This document shows, piece by piece, positions 7,137 to 16,042 of a stretch of DNA of 64,000 nt. The position numbers were made by a program, and so were the translations under genes. Each line of letters opens with the position of its first letter. The stretch's first letter is position 1. A model generated the notes under the pieces. The model was not told the DNA's origin and did not search any database. It was given only the letters and a program-made list of their open reading frames with translations. Source of the stretch: Levilactobacillus senmaizukei DSM 21775 = NBRC 103853 (GTDB lineage: Bacteria > Bacillota > Bacilli > Lactobacillales > Lactobacillaceae); the NCBI RefSeq assembly GCF_001592085.1, contig NZ_BCWD01000007.1, forward strand, positions 1 through 64,000, written 5' to 3'.

Positions 7137-9023
7137 TTGAAAGCAGAAATTTCTTGGCTGGATGATCCCCAGACCTTTCGGATCAACCAGTTACCAGCGC
7201 ACAGTGATCATCGCGGCTACCAGAGTGTCGATGAGGCAGCTGAACATGACAGTAGTTTGGTTCAAAGCCTGGATGGCACCTGGGAATTTGCCTTTGCGCA
7301 GGATCCCCAGCACCGTCCGGTTGGCTTTTATGACCCTGATTTTGACCGGTCTGATTTCGACCGATTAGCCGTTCCTGGGCACATCGAGTTGGCAGGTTAT
7401 GGCCAAATTCAATACATTAACACGGCTTACCCTTGGGAGGGCAAGCACTATCGGCGTCCCGCCTACTCAATGGGGGCCGATCAACCTGAGAAGGGAATGT
7501 TTAGTGAAGATCCTGAGAATACGGTTGGGGCCTATGTGAAGAGGTTTACCCTCGCCCCGGCCTTGCAAAATAAGCGAGTTAGCATCGAATTCGATGGGGT
7601 TGAACAGGCCATGTATCTGTGGTTGAATGGTCATTTCGTGGGTTATGCTGAAGATAGCTTTAGTCGCTCCGAGTTTGACCTGACCCCCTACCTGCAGGAT
7701 GGTCAAAATTTACTGGCGGTGGAAGTCTTTAAACACAGTACTGCGGCCTTCTTAGAAGACCAAGACATGTTTCGCTTCTCGGGGATCTTCCGGAGTGTTC
7801 GGTTGGCAGCCAAGCCGGCTCTACACGTGGAGGATCTAACGATTCGGGCCAATGTCGACGATGCCTTTGAAACGGGTGACCTACAAGTGGCTCTTCAACT
7901 TTCAGCGGTCGATCAGTTGGTGGGCTCCGTCAAGGTTAGTCTATTGGACGATAGTGGTCAGCCGCTGTGGACGGCCGAAAGCGATGCAGCTAGCAAGCTT
8001 AAGCTGACAACCACCATCAACCACGTGCACCTCTGGGATCACCACGATCCTTACCTATATCAGCTTCAAATTGAGGTGTTGGATGCCGCAGGTCACCTCA
8101 TTGAAGTGGTGCCTTATCAGGTTGGGTTCCGCCGGGTTGAAATGAAAGATAAAATCATGCAGTTGAACGGCCAACGGATTATTTTGAATGGGGTCAACCG
8201 GCATGAATGGGACGCCCATCGTGGGCGGGCCGTCACAATGGAAGACATGTTGCATGACCAATTGGTCTTCAAAGAAAACCATATTAACGCGGTGCGAACC
8301 TGCCACTATCCCGATCAGGATGCCTGGTATGACCTGTGTGATCTGAACGGGATTTATATGATGGCCGAGAATAACTTGGAAACCCATGGGACTTGGCAAA
8401 AGATGGGAGCCGTGGAGCCTTCTTATAACGTTCCTGGTAGTCTGCCGCAATGGCAATTGGCCGTTTTGGACCGGGCCAAGAGTAACTATGAAATGTTCAA
8501 GAACCATCCCGCCGTTTTGTTCTGGTCATTAGGGAATGAAGCGTACGCTGGTGATGATATTGCGGCCATGGACAAGTTTTACCACGATGTCGATCCCACT
8601 CGGCTAACCCACTATGAAGGGGTTTGTCGCAACCGGATTTACGCCGACCGGATTTCCGATATGGAAAGTATGATGTACGATCCACCACGTGAAATTGAGA
8701 AGTATCTACAAAATGATCCCGACAAACCATTTGTTAACTGTGAATATATGCATGATATGGGAAATTCCATTGGGGGCATGGACAGTTATATTGATTTGAT
8801 TGATAAGTACCCAATGTACCAGGGGGGCTTCATCTGGGATTATATCGATCAAGCGCTTTGGGTTAAGGATGACTTGACTGGTAAGCCAGTTCTCCGCTAC
8901 GGTGGGGATTTTGATGACCGGCACTCAGACTATGAATTCTCCGGGGATGGCTTGCTATTTGCCGACCGGACGCCTAAGCCAGCACTACAGGAGGTGGACT
9001 ACTACTATGGCCAACACGACTAA
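7137..9023 (+). CDS. lacL: beta-galactosidase large subunit (GH2)
   Basis: The 628-aa product is the large subunit of the split lactobacillar LacLM enzyme that hydrolyses lactose and galacto-oligosaccharides in the cytoplasm. It has the sugar-binding jelly roll ([33 protein letters not shown]), the Ig-like middle and the TIM barrel with acid/base Glu468 (SLGNEAYAG) and nucleophile Glu536 ([14 protein letters not shown]). Start is TTG 7137 behind AAGGAGGAAG; no ATG fits. It overlaps lacM by 17 nt, implying coupled translation and balanced subunits. Regulation is probably by CcpA through the cre just upstream; no lac permease is adjacent. Confidence 0.95.
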   Translation: MKAEISWLDDPQTFRINQLPAHSDHRGYQSVDEAAEHDSSLVQSLDGTWEFAFAQDPQHRPVGFYDPDFDRSDFDRLAVPGHIELAGYGQIQYINTAYPWEGKHYRRPAYSMGADQPEKGMFSEDPENTVGAYVKRFTLAPALQNKRVSIEFDGVEQAMYLWLNGHFVGYAEDSFSRSEFDLTPYLQDGQNLLAVEVFKHSTAAFLEDQDMFRFSGIFRSVRLAAKPALHVEDLTIRANVDDAFETGDLQVALQLSAVDQLVGSVKVSLLDDSGQPLWTAESDAASKLKLTTTINHVHLWDHHDPYLYQLQIEVLDAAGHLIEVVPYQVGFRRVEMKDKIMQLNGQRIILNGVNRHEWDAHRGRAVTMEDMLHDQLVFKENHINAVRTCHYPDQDAWYDLCDLNGIYMMAENNLETHGTWQKMGAVEPSYNVPGSLPQWQLAVLDRAKSNYEMFKNHPAVLFWSLGNEAYAGDDIAAMDKFYHDVDPTRLTHYEGVCRNRIYADRISDMESMMYDPPREIEKYLQNDPDKPFVNCEYMHDMGNSIGGMDSYIDLIDKYPMYQGGFIWDYIDQALWVKDDLTGKPVLRYGGDFDDRHSDYEFSGDGLLFADRTPKPALQEVDYYYGQHD

Positions 9024-9972
9024 ATTAAATGTGATTTTTGGCGACGTGACACTGGGGCTAAGTGGTCCCGGGTTCCACTATATCTTTGCCTATGACCGCG
9101 GTGGGCTTGAATCGCTGGTCCAATATGGTAAAGAATGGCTGTATCGCACGCCTAAACCAGCCTTCTGGCGGGCTACCACGGATAACGACCGGGGGAATGG
9201 GTTCTCGAATAAGTCAGCAGTTTGGTTAGGTGCTGATCTGTTCAGTGCCTGCACCCAGATCGATGTGGCGGTTGATGGCCAGGCCATCCCGCTACCAATC
9301 GCGCCAGAGAATAATAAATACACCGACCATGAGACGGCCGAAATGGTGGCGGTTACCTTTACGTATACGACCACCACGGTTCCCGCAACGACGGTGACGG
9401 TGACCTATACGGTGGATGCCACTGGGAAGATCACGGTGGCGACCCATTACAATGGGGCTACTGGCCTGCCCGAGTTACCCGTGGTGGGATTACGTTTCGT
9501 GATGCCAACACCGGCAACGGGCTTTGACTACGTGGGTCTTTCTGGCGAAACGTATCCGGACCGGATGGCCGGTGGGCGTCCCGGAACTTACCATATCGAT
9601 GGGATGCCGGTAACGCCGTACATGGTGCCCCAGGAATGCGGCATGCATATGGATAATGACCAGGTGACGGTGACCCGGGCGACGACGCAAAACAATGCAG
9701 ACCCCGATCGGACGTCCTATAGCCTAACGGTGCGGCAGGCTGGGAAGCCATTTGCCTTTAGTTGCCTGCCATATACCCCAGAAGAGCTGGAGAACGCCAC
9801 GCACATTGAAGAGTTACCTGCTGAACGGCGGACCGTTTTGACGGTCTACGGAGCTACCCGCGGTGTTGGTGGTATCGATAGTTGGGGTGCCGACGTCGAG
9901 CCACAGTATCACGTGGCCGGTGATCAGGATCATGATTTTAGCTTTGTGATCGATGGTACGATTAAATATTAA
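9007..9972 (+). CDS. lacM: beta-galactosidase small subunit
   Basis: The 321-aa product matches the small subunit LacM, equivalent to the C-terminal domain 5 of Lac[38 protein letters not shown] and later VGLRFVMPT and [12 protein letters not shown]. It completes the active site of LacL, which is inactive alone. GGAGGTGG inside the lacL end precedes ATG 9007; the two frames overlap by 17 nt. Length is normal for the family. Confidence 0.95.
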   Translation: MANTTKLNVIFGDVTLGLSGPGFHYIFAYDRGGLESLVQYGKEWLYRTPKPAFWRATTDNDRGNGFSNKSAVWLGADLFSACTQIDVAVDGQAIPLPIAPENNKYTDHETAEMVAVTFTYTTTTVPATTVTVTYTVDATGKITVATHYNGATGLPELPVVGLRFVMPTPATGFDYVGLSGETYPDRMAGGRPGTYHIDGMPVTPYMVPQECGMHMDNDQVTVTRATTQNNADPDRTSYSLTVRQAGKPFAFSCLPYTPEELENATHIEELPAERRTVLTVYGATRGVGGIDSWGADVEPQYHVAGDQDHDFSFVIDGTIKY

Positions 9973-10034
9973 TATGAGTCTAGTTGACCGTTGGTTTAAT
10001 TTGATCGAAGAGTAGGCCCTCATATTTGTCGTTG

Positions 10035-10073
10035 ACCCCCTAAGTGAAAACGCGCACACTGCCATTAGGGGGT
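10035..10073 (+). promoter_or_regulatory. inverted repeat covering the ribosome site of the next gene
   Basis: ACCCCCTAA (10035-10043) is the perfect complement of TTAGGGGGT (10065-10073). The second arm contains the only ribosome site (AGGGGGTGG) for the gene starting at 10082, so a hairpin in the mRNA would hide it. No T-run follows, so it is not a normal terminator. Confidence 0.55.
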
Positions 10074-10081
10074 GGTGGATA

Positions 10082-10444
10082 ATGAAGCAGGCTATTTCAA
10101 AATGGCGGCCGTTAATCTCGGTGGTTGTGACCGTTTTAACGATCGGGTTACCGCTAGTGATGATGATTGATGGTTATGTCTTAATGATGCAAAATGATCC
10201 GTTACATCCCGATGCCTTGGTGCTCATGGCTTACCTGGTCTGGGGACTGGTGGGACTTGTCGGAGTCATTGCATACGGGATTCATTGCTATCGCGTTGGT
10301 TGGCATGGGCTAACCGTCCTGCAACGCTGGTTGTTTTCCATCTATGGCGTCATCTTTGTATTGGGTCTCTTGATGTGGCTGCCGACGTTAGGTGTGAGCT
10401 CTTTCGACTGGTCGGAGTGGATCATCTACGGACAATGGAACTAA
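10082..10444 (+). CDS. small membrane protein of unknown function
   Basis: The 120-aa product has three predicted membrane helices (about residues 12-34, 45-67 and 82-102) and a short aromatic tail (SSFDWSEWIIYGQWN). No family is recognised. ATG 10082 follows a purine-rich site that is buried in an inverted repeat (10035-10073). It lies 110 nt behind lacM and might be read through from it; a terminator follows at 10466. Confidence 0.65.
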   Translation: MKQAISKWRPLISVVVTVLTIGLPLVMMIDGYVLMMQNDPLHPDALVLMAYLVWGLVGLVGVIAYGIHCYRVGWHGLTVLQRWLFSIYGVIFVLGLLMWLPTLGVSSFDWSEWIIYGQWN

Positions 10445-10465
10445 TGATTAAATTTAATGAGAGTG

Positions 10466-10506
10466 GGGCATCTGGCAATTTTGATTGCCGGGTGTCCTAT
10501 TTTTTC
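10466..10506 (+). terminator. intrinsic terminator
   Basis: Arms GGGCATCTGGCAA (10466-10478) and TTGCCGGGTGTCC (10485-10497) are followed by TATTTTTT. Confidence 0.75.
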
Positions 10507-10554
10507 AGAACAATCGGCTGTTTCAAAAAAATTCAAAAAAATCTATATTTTTCC

Positions 10555-10585
10555 TTGCCTTGAAGTGCACATTAAGGATTAACCT
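10555..10585 (+). promoter_or_regulatory. MerR-type promoter, copy 1
   Basis: TTGCCT (10555-10560), exactly 19 bp, then TAACCT (10580-10585). The overlong spacer holds the dyad CCTTGAAGT...ACATTAAGG, as in promoters that MerR proteins activate by untwisting DNA. The same layout occurs at 14560 and 15978. Confidence 0.7.
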
Positions 10586-10743
10586 AAGATTATTCAATTG
10601 TTTAGGGTTAACGAAGGGGCTCCTTGATAGTAAGCGGCTGCGCTGACCCAAAGAACTTATTTGGATATTTATTGTCCAAGACTAAATTAAATGGGGTAAC
10701 CGGTGGTGTTTAATTCTGGCTCACCCCCAAAAAAGGAGTTTTA

Positions 10744-11400
10744 ATGATGACAAAAAAAGTTTTAATCTTAGCTGCTAACGGGCGGATTGCCCAAATTGTT
10801 GAGAACCGTATTTTGACCGAAGCAGCCTTTGCTGGTGTCGATCTCACTCTGTTCTTGCGGGATGCCAGCCGGCTGGATCACCTGGCCGACAACCCCCGCG
10901 TCACGCTCATTGATGGCGATATCACGGATCAAACAGCCGTCAGCCAAGCGATGGTCGGCCAGGACCTGGTCTTTGTCGCCGTGGTCGATCACGATGATCA
11001 AAACCGGCTGACTAAGACCGTGATGGCCGCGATGGAAGCCAACCAGGTGACCCGCGTACTCTTCACCAACGTCCTAGGGATCTACGGCGAAGTTGGCGGT
11101 GAATTTGGTCGCTGGAATGCCGAAATGATTGGTGCTGGGATGGCTACGGCTCGGCAATCCGATCAACTATTGGCAGACTCTGGGCTCGACTACACCACGC
11201 TGCGGTTGCCTTGGTTAAATGACCAGGGAATCAAGTACGCGGTTACGACCAAGAACGACCCTTACGAAGGGGTTTCCGGCTCCCGGGACAGTATTGCCGA
11301 CGTGGTGTTGAGTATGATCGCTGACCCTACCAAGTACAGTCGTGATAGTATTGGTGTAGCAGACCCCGATACCGAAGGGCAAGATCGACCAGTCTACTAA
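10744..11400 (+). CDS. NAD(P)H-binding oxidoreductase (atypical SDR)
   Basis: The 218-aa product has a Rossmann fold start (KKVLILAANGRIAQIVENRI) with the AANG form of the glycine motif, a VFVAVVDHDD strand and VLFTNVLGIYG, as in the NAD(P)H-binding (NmrA/YwnB-like) atypical short-chain dehydrogenases; the classical YxxxK is not obvious. It is first in an operon with the MerR regulator 19 nt downstream, behind a MerR-type promoter (10555-10585). AAAAGGAG precedes ATG 10744 (a second ATG follows at 10747). It probably belongs to an electrophile- or redox-stress response; substrate unknown. Confidence 0.8.
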   Translation: MMTKKVLILAANGRIAQIVENRILTEAAFAGVDLTLFLRDASRLDHLADNPRVTLIDGDITDQTAVSQAMVGQDLVFVAVVDHDDQNRLTKTVMAAMEANQVTRVLFTNVLGIYGEVGGEFGRWNAEMIGAGMATARQSDQLLADSGLDYTTLRLPWLNDQGIKYAVTTKNDPYEGVSGSRDSIADVVLSMIADPTKYSRDSIGVADPDTEGQDRPVY

Positions 11401-11419
11401 TCTGAGGAACTGATCACTT

Positions 11420-11866
11420 ATGAATATTAAAGAGGCTAGCGAAAAAACCGGTGTGTCGTCCGCGGCAATCCGGTACTATGAAAAAGAATTATTAATTCCC
11501 GCGATTGACCGGACAGATGTTGGCAACCGGGATATCGATGACCGGATCATTCGGCGAATCCAGTTTGTGACGCAGATGAGAGCGGCGGGAATGAGCATTG
11601 AAAACCTACGGCGGTACATTCAACTCTTCGATGCCCAAGAGGACAATGCGAAGGAACAGAAGGCCATCCTGAAGACGCAGTTGGCCGCCATGGAAGAGAA
11701 GCGCGATGACCTGCAATCGGCCATAGATCACCTGAACTATAAGTTAAATCATTTCTACGACCATATGGAAACGACGGAAGAAGAGCTGCGGGAGCTGGAG
11801 CGGCAACATGCCGAGAAGGTTACCGATGATGCGATGAGTGAAGGTGACGGATACAACAACCGGTAG
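11420..11866 (+). CDS. MerR-family transcriptional regulator
   Basis: The 148-aa product begins MNIKEASEKTGVSSAAIRYYEKE, the winged-helix signature of MerR proteins, then wing residues (NRDIDDRIIRRIQFV) and a long coiled coil from about residue 70. There is no Cys pair typical of metal sensors, so an AdhR/YhdM-like electrophile or redox sensor is more likely. It follows the SDR gene by 19 nt. It is the best candidate activator of the three TTGCCT-N19-TAAACT promoters at 10555, 14560 and 15978, and would be autoregulated by the first. Confidence 0.9.
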   Translation: MNIKEASEKTGVSSAAIRYYEKELLIPAIDRTDVGNRDIDDRIIRRIQFVTQMRAAGMSIENLRRYIQLFDAQEDNAKEQKAILKTQLAAMEEKRDDLQSAIDHLNYKLNHFYDHMETTEEELRELERQHAEKVTDDAMSEGDGYNNR

Positions 11867-11962
11867 ATGGTGGTCGATTTGAACGTCGTTGTGACTCATG
11901 ATGTTTGAGCCGATCATCGATTGATGATCAGACAGAATCTGGATTAGGAAAGGACGACCAAT

Positions 11963-12445
11963 ATGACAGCAAAAACATTGATTTTAGACTACTCTTGGTC
12001 AGGGACGACAGCAAAGATGGCGACGGCATTACAAGCCGTTACCGGAGCTGACAAGTTGGATTTAACCGTGGCTTCGGGGACCTTCGGTGACACGATGAAT
12101 GCCACGGCAGATATTGCCAATGAACAACGATCCGCCGGTGATTTTCCGACTTTAACCACCAGTTTGCCTAATCTCAATGATTATCAAACGTTGTTGATTG
12201 GGGGTCCGGTTTGGTCGGGCAAGGTCTCGACGCCTATCCGGACGTTACTGAATCAGTTGGGCGACTTTTCAGGTGTCGTGGCGCCCTTCTACACGGATGC
12301 CGGCACTCCCGGCGGCTATGAAGATGAATTTGAAAGTCGGCTGACCAAGGCTCAGTTTGTCCCCGGAATTGGCATGACTGCCGGTGATCTGCGGCATGCG
12401 GACGAACAACTTGTCGGCTGGTGGCGACTATTTAAAATTAATTAA
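11963..12445 (+). CDS. flavodoxin-like protein
   Basis: The 160-aa product has a phosphate-binding loop for FMN near the N-terminus (DYSWSGTTAKMATAL; consensus SxTGxT), LLIGGPVWSGKVSTPIRTLL for the second FMN loop and APFYTDAGTPGGYEDEF for the third. Length and motifs match the lactobacillar flavodoxins that act as small electron carriers or quinone reductases. AGGAAAGGACG precedes ATG 11963. It is followed 20 nt later by a zinc alcohol dehydrogenase, likely in one operon. Confidence 0.85.
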   Translation: MTAKTLILDYSWSGTTAKMATALQAVTGADKLDLTVASGTFGDTMNATADIANEQRSAGDFPTLTTSLPNLNDYQTLLIGGPVWSGKVSTPIRTLLNQLGDFSGVVAPFYTDAGTPGGYEDEFESRLTKAQFVPGIGMTAGDLRHADEQLVGWWRLFKIN

Positions 12446-12465
12446 TCCAATGTGGAGGAAAATTT

Positions 12466-13509
12466 ATGAAAACTGCTGTCTTTGTTGAACCCGGTAAGAT
12501 TGAAGTACAAGACTTGCCTAAGCCAGTTATCAAGAACCCAACGGACGCCGTTTTAAAGATTGTGCGCGCGTGTGTTTGTGGTTCCGACCTTTGGTGGTAC
12601 CGGGGCATTAACGACCGGAAACACAATACACCGGTCGGCCACGAGGCGATCGGGATTGTGGAAAGTGTGGGGGACGAGGTCACCAACGTGAAGCCCGGTG
12701 ACTTTGTCGTTGCCCCCTTTACCCATGGGTGTGGCCACTGTGCCGCATGTTTAGCGGGATTTGATGGTAACTGTGAAAATGCTCAAACCGAAACCGAAGT
12801 TGTCGGCTATCAAGGGGAATACCTGCGGTTCCGTAACGCTAATTGGGCGCTGGTTAAGATTCCTGGCCAACCCAGTGACTATACCGATGCGCAATTAAAC
12901 GATCTGTTGACCTTATCCGATGTGATGGCAACTGGCTATCACGCCGCTGCAACGGCCGAGGTTAAGGCTGGTGACACGGTTGTCGTGATGGGCGACGGTG
13001 CCGTTGGTTTATGTGGTGTGATTGCAGCCAAACTCCGTGGCGCTGAACGGATCATTGCCATGAGTCGCCACGCTGATCGGCAAGCCTTGGCCAAGGAATT
13101 TGGTGCAACGGATATCGTTGCCGAACGTGGTGACGCCGCCGTTAAACGGGTTATGGCTCTGACTGATGGCGCCGGTGCTGATGCCGTCTTAGAATGTGTC
13201 GGCACGGAACAATCCGTTGATACCGCTGTTAAGGTTGGTCGTGCCGGTGCTGTAGTTGGCCGAGTTGGGGTTCCCCAAAAGGCCGAAATGAACACGAACA
13301 ACCTATTCTGGAAAAACATTGGGCTCCGTGGTGGGATCGCCTCCGTAACCACTTACGATCGTGAGGTCTTACTGGATGCCGTCTTAAAGGGCGACATCCA
13401 TCCTGGGAAGGTCTTTACCCAACGGTTTGACCTTAACCACGTTCAGGCCGCCTACGAGGCCATGGATCATCGTGAAGCTATCAAGTCACTATTAGTAATT
13501 AGTGACTAG
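12466..13509 (+). CDS. zinc-dependent alcohol dehydrogenase family protein
   Basis: The 347-aa MDR-type enzyme carries the catalytic zinc site (CVCGSDLWWY and GHEAIGIVESVGDEV), the structural zinc cysteines (HGCGHCAACLAGFDGNC) and the coenzyme motif GDGAVGLCGV in the Rossmann domain. It reduces aldehydes or oxidises alcohols with NAD(P). GTGGAGGAAAATTT precedes ATG 12466. It lies downstream of flavodoxin in the MerR-associated cluster, which supports a role in detoxifying reactive aldehydes; substrate unknown. Confidence 0.88.
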   Translation: MKTAVFVEPGKIEVQDLPKPVIKNPTDAVLKIVRACVCGSDLWWYRGINDRKHNTPVGHEAIGIVESVGDEVTNVKPGDFVVAPFTHGCGHCAACLAGFDGNCENAQTETEVVGYQGEYLRFRNANWALVKIPGQPSDYTDAQLNDLLTLSDVMATGYHAAATAEVKAGDTVVVMGDGAVGLCGVIAAKLRGAERIIAMSRHADRQALAKEFGATDIVAERGDAAVKRVMALTDGAGADAVLECVGTEQSVDTAVKVGRAGAVVGRVGVPQKAEMNTNNLFWKNIGLRGGIASVTTYDREVLLDAVLKGDIHPGKVFTQRFDLNHVQAAYEAMDHREAIKSLLVISD

Positions 13510-13520
13510 CCGTGGGGTCA

Positions 13521-13672
13521 GGCCGCCTTCGGCGGCCAGGCCTGGCACCTGCTATGGGGACCGGAGAAAGCCACAGAGCGGTCCTCCTCCTCGCCTGAAA
13601 GACTTGAAAAGCACAAGTCTTCCAGATCGTCCCACGATTTAAGCCGGCCTGAACCGCCGGCTAATATCGTCG
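13521..13672. repeat. structured intergenic element, divergent copy
   Basis: Behind the alcohol dehydrogenase lies a hairpin GGCCGCC-TTC-GGCGGCC (13521-13537), then CTATGGGG, GCCACAGAGCGGTC, the stem AAGACTTG/CAAGTCTT (13599-13606 with 13614-13621) and a GCCGGC/GCCGGC stem (13643-13661). The order hairpin, CTATGGGG, GCC-AGAG-CGGTC is shared with the two elements at 42.0-42.5 kb. No coding frame is supported. The first hairpin may also terminate the dehydrogenase transcript. Confidence 0.45.
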
Positions 13673-13927
13673 ACATAGCCGATACCAGCGCTGGTATCCT
13701 TTGGCTACACTTGTGGATTCAATCGACTAAAAGGTGGCTTTTAAGATAATTGGTCTTCAACTAGACAATTATTCACTTAAATATTAATAATAAAAGGGGC
13801 ACGTCTGTTGACGTACTCCTTTTTAATAACTAATCGACTTTTGGTTAGATCCTAAACTGCTTGAGGATTTGTTCCCGTTGGGCCAACTACTTTTTCTCAA
13901 CTTAGCGAAGTTGTGCCATTTAAAGTG
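13673..13927. other. intergenic region without a gene
   Basis: It holds a terminator-like inverted repeat at about 13793-13826 (AAAAGGGGCACGTC with GACGTACTCCTTTT) that would end the decayed gene's transcript or the dehydrogenase's. Nothing else is supported. Confidence 0.4.
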
Positions 13928-14322
13928 TCAGAGACGGGTCTTTAAGAAGGTGCCGTGGAAGAGGAGTTTGACCAGTGGTGCGCCGAAGAGTAGACGGTAG
14001 GCCTAGTTGGGAGTGCTCATGGTCGTCACGATGTCGATTCGCGGCTGCTTCAGCTTGGTTTGCATGGTATCGGCTTGGTCGCGGATATTCTTCGCGTAAC
14101 CCTTGTCCAAAAATCCCTTGGTCATCGCGGGTATGACTTCCCACCAGACAGGAAGATCATTCGATTCGCGGCGAGTAGGCGTTGTTGGTAGGTAGCCACT
14201 TTGGGGGGCGGTAGGACGTCTTCGTTGCCAATTTGATAGGTCGTCGACGGAACGCTATCAACGACTACGGGACGATGAACCCTAGATCTTAGATCGGGAC
14301 CCGCTACGGTTAGTCGCCTCAT
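13928..14322 (-). pseudogene. decayed flavodoxin-fold NAD(P)H oxidoreductase
   Basis: One minus-strand frame from ATG 14322 encodes LPPPKVATYQQRLLAANRMIF, and another frame continues with MTKGFLDKGYAKNIRD, IVTTMSTPN, an in-frame TAG, then YRLLFGAPLVKLLFHGTF to TGA at 13928. In order these match the NAD(P)H-dependent oxidoreductase (Flavodoxin_2) family, where PAMTKGFLDKV and TTMSTP are usual. At least one frameshift near 14140, a nonsense codon and a missing N-terminal half-domain mark it as a remnant. It lies in the redox-stress cluster between the alcohol dehydrogenase and the MFS gene. Confidence 0.65.
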
Positions 14323-14401
14323 ACCTGGGGATTACACCGGTATCACTGAGTCGAATTCGGACCCGGTTAAAACAAAAATAATTATAGCTAATCCATAAAG
14401 G

Positions 14402-14433
14402 CCAGTCTCTAAGTCACAGAGACTGGTCTTTTT
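14402..14433 (+). terminator. intrinsic terminator
   Basis: CCAGTCTCT (14402-14410) pairs with AGAGACTGG (14418-14426), followed by TCTTTTTT. It lies upstream of the MFS gene and insulates it. Confidence 0.75.
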
Positions 14434-14559
14434 TGCCAATGATTGGTAAATATTTGCGAAAACATGCAAAAAAATTCCGATTAATTTCGTTAGTGAGAGT
14501 AGGGGGAGGAGAAGCGGTCTAACGAGATCAATCTTTTTAAAAGAATTTCATTTTTCGCC

Positions 14560-14590
14560 TTGCCTTGAAGTACGGATGAAGGTCTAAACT
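14560..14590 (+). promoter_or_regulatory. MerR-type promoter, copy 2
   Basis: TTGCCT (14560-14565), 19 bp, TAAACT (14585-14590); the spacer begins TGAAGTAC and contains CCTTGAAG...GAAGG. It drives the MFS transporter gene. Confidence 0.7.
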
Positions 14591-14626
14591 CCTAATTATT
14601 CACTTAAAGACGAGGAGCAAACTAAC

Positions 14627-15964
14627 ATGACAAAGCAAAAACGATTCGATTGGATATTATTAGTTATTCTGATGAGCTACTTTATGATTCTATTGGACAA
14701 CTCAATTATTTTTACGGGGACCGTTAAGATCGCCCAAGACCTGCACTTAAATCAGGCGACCCTCTCGTGGGTCAGCAGCGTCTATTCGCTGACGTTTGGT
14801 GGATTTTTGTTGCTTGGTGGTCGCGCCGGGGACTTATTTGGCCGTCGGCGGGTCTTTGAGATTGGTCTGGTCATCTTCGGACTAGGGTCATTGCTGGTCG
14901 GTCTGGCGATTAATGCCCCAATGATTATCGCTGCCCGCGCCTTTCAGGGGATTGGTTCAGCCATCTTGGCCCCAACCACGTTGGCAATCCTAATGGATAC
15001 CTATGAGGGCGCCGAACGGGTCAAAGCGATCGCCTACTATGGGGCAATGGCCGGTATTGGTGCCAGTGTCAGTCTGGTTATCGGGGGCGTTTTCGCCAGT
15101 TTGCTGACCTGGCGGGTTGGGTTCTTCATCAATGTTCCCATTAGCATCTGGATGTTTTATCTCGCCGTTAAGCATTTGAAACGCGATCAAGGTCAGTCAG
15201 GAAAACTCGATTGGGTGGGCACGATCAGTTCCCTGTTGGGGATGAGTGCGTTGGTCTATAGCATCATCGGCGACTGGTTACAGGTGCCAGCTCTGATTTT
15301 AGCCATCGGGTTCCTGAGCTTATTTATCTTCCAAGAATGGCGGATTAAGTCGCCAATCATGCCACTGCGACTATTTGGCGACCGGGAGCGGATCGGTGCC
15401 TATGTCGGGCGGCTTTTTTACTTGGGAGCTATGATGGGTTTTTGGTTCATCACGCCACAACTCATGCAAAATCAACTGGGGTTCTCGGCCTTGATGGCTG
15501 GTATGGCCTTCTTCCCCTTGACCATCGTTAACTTTGTCGTGGCCTTACAAGTGGCTCGCTTAACGGCCAAGTGGGGCAATGGTGGCCTCTTAGTCATGGG
15601 GATTGCCCTGACGATGGCCGGCATGCTCTGGATGAGTTTCTTCACCCCTGCCGTTGGTTACTGGTTAGGGATTGTGGCACCAATGATGATTATTGGGATT
15701 GGTCAAGGGCTGTCGTTGAGTCCTTTCACCGCCGCTGGGGTCGCTCACACGCAGGGAGCAGACGCCGGCGCCGCGTCGGGTGTGGTCAATGTTATGCATC
15801 AGATTGGTGGCTCCGTGGGGCTGTCGGTCTTGGTCACGACGCAAAGCCTGTTTAGTGGCCAAATCAGTGGGTTTCAACATGCCATCTTGATGGGATCCGG
15901 GCTGTTACTTTTGGCCTTGTTGGCGGCGGTTTGCTTAATCGTTCCGGGCGAACACCAAAAATGA
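14627..15964 (+). CDS. MFS drug transporter (DHA2-like)
   Basis: The 445-aa product is an integral membrane protein with 12 or more helices and the MFS motif GGRAGDLFGRRRVF after helix 2, the helix-1 DNSIIFTG pattern and a GxxxG-rich antiporter motif around helix 5 (GASVSLVIGGVFASLLTWRVGFFINVPI). This is the EmrB/QacA drug:H+ antiporter (DHA2) pattern. GACGAGGAGC precedes ATG 14627. It has its own MerR-type promoter, so it probably exports compounds that induce the 10.5-16.6 kb cluster. Confidence 0.88.
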   Translation: MTKQKRFDWILLVILMSYFMILLDNSIIFTGTVKIAQDLHLNQATLSWVSSVYSLTFGGFLLLGGRAGDLFGRRRVFEIGLVIFGLGSLLVGLAINAPMIIAARAFQGIGSAILAPTTLAILMDTYEGAERVKAIAYYGAMAGIGASVSLVIGGVFASLLTWRVGFFINVPISIWMFYLAVKHLKRDQGQSGKLDWVGTISSLLGMSALVYSIIGDWLQVPALILAIGFLSLFIFQEWRIKSPIMPLRLFGDRERIGAYVGRLFYLGAMMGFWFITPQLMQNQLGFSALMAGMAFFPLTIVNFVVALQVARLTAKWGNGGLLVMGIALTMAGMLWMSFFTPAVGYWLGIVAPMMIIGIGQGLSLSPFTAAGVAHTQGADAGAASGVVNVMHQIGGSVGLSVLVTTQSLFSGQISGFQHAILMGSGLLLLALLAAVCLIVPGEHQK

Positions 15965-15977
15965 TTGACTATAATAC

Positions 15978-16008
15978 TTGCCTTGAAGTAACTGCAAGGG
16001 GATAAACT
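15978..16008 (+). promoter_or_regulatory. MerR-type promoter, copy 3
   Basis: TTGCCT (15978-15983), 19 bp, TAAACT (16003-16008), with CCTTG-N9-CAAGG in the spacer. It starts 14 nt after the MFS stop and drives the next NAD(P)H-binding protein gene. Confidence 0.7.
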
Positions 16009-16042
16009 GAATTTATCAACAAACGAATTGGAGGAAATAATC

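Noticed and set aside
13920-14144. 74-codon minus-strand frame as a gene on its own
   Set aside because: It is the wrong frame of the decayed oxidoreductase; the similar segment is in a different frame.
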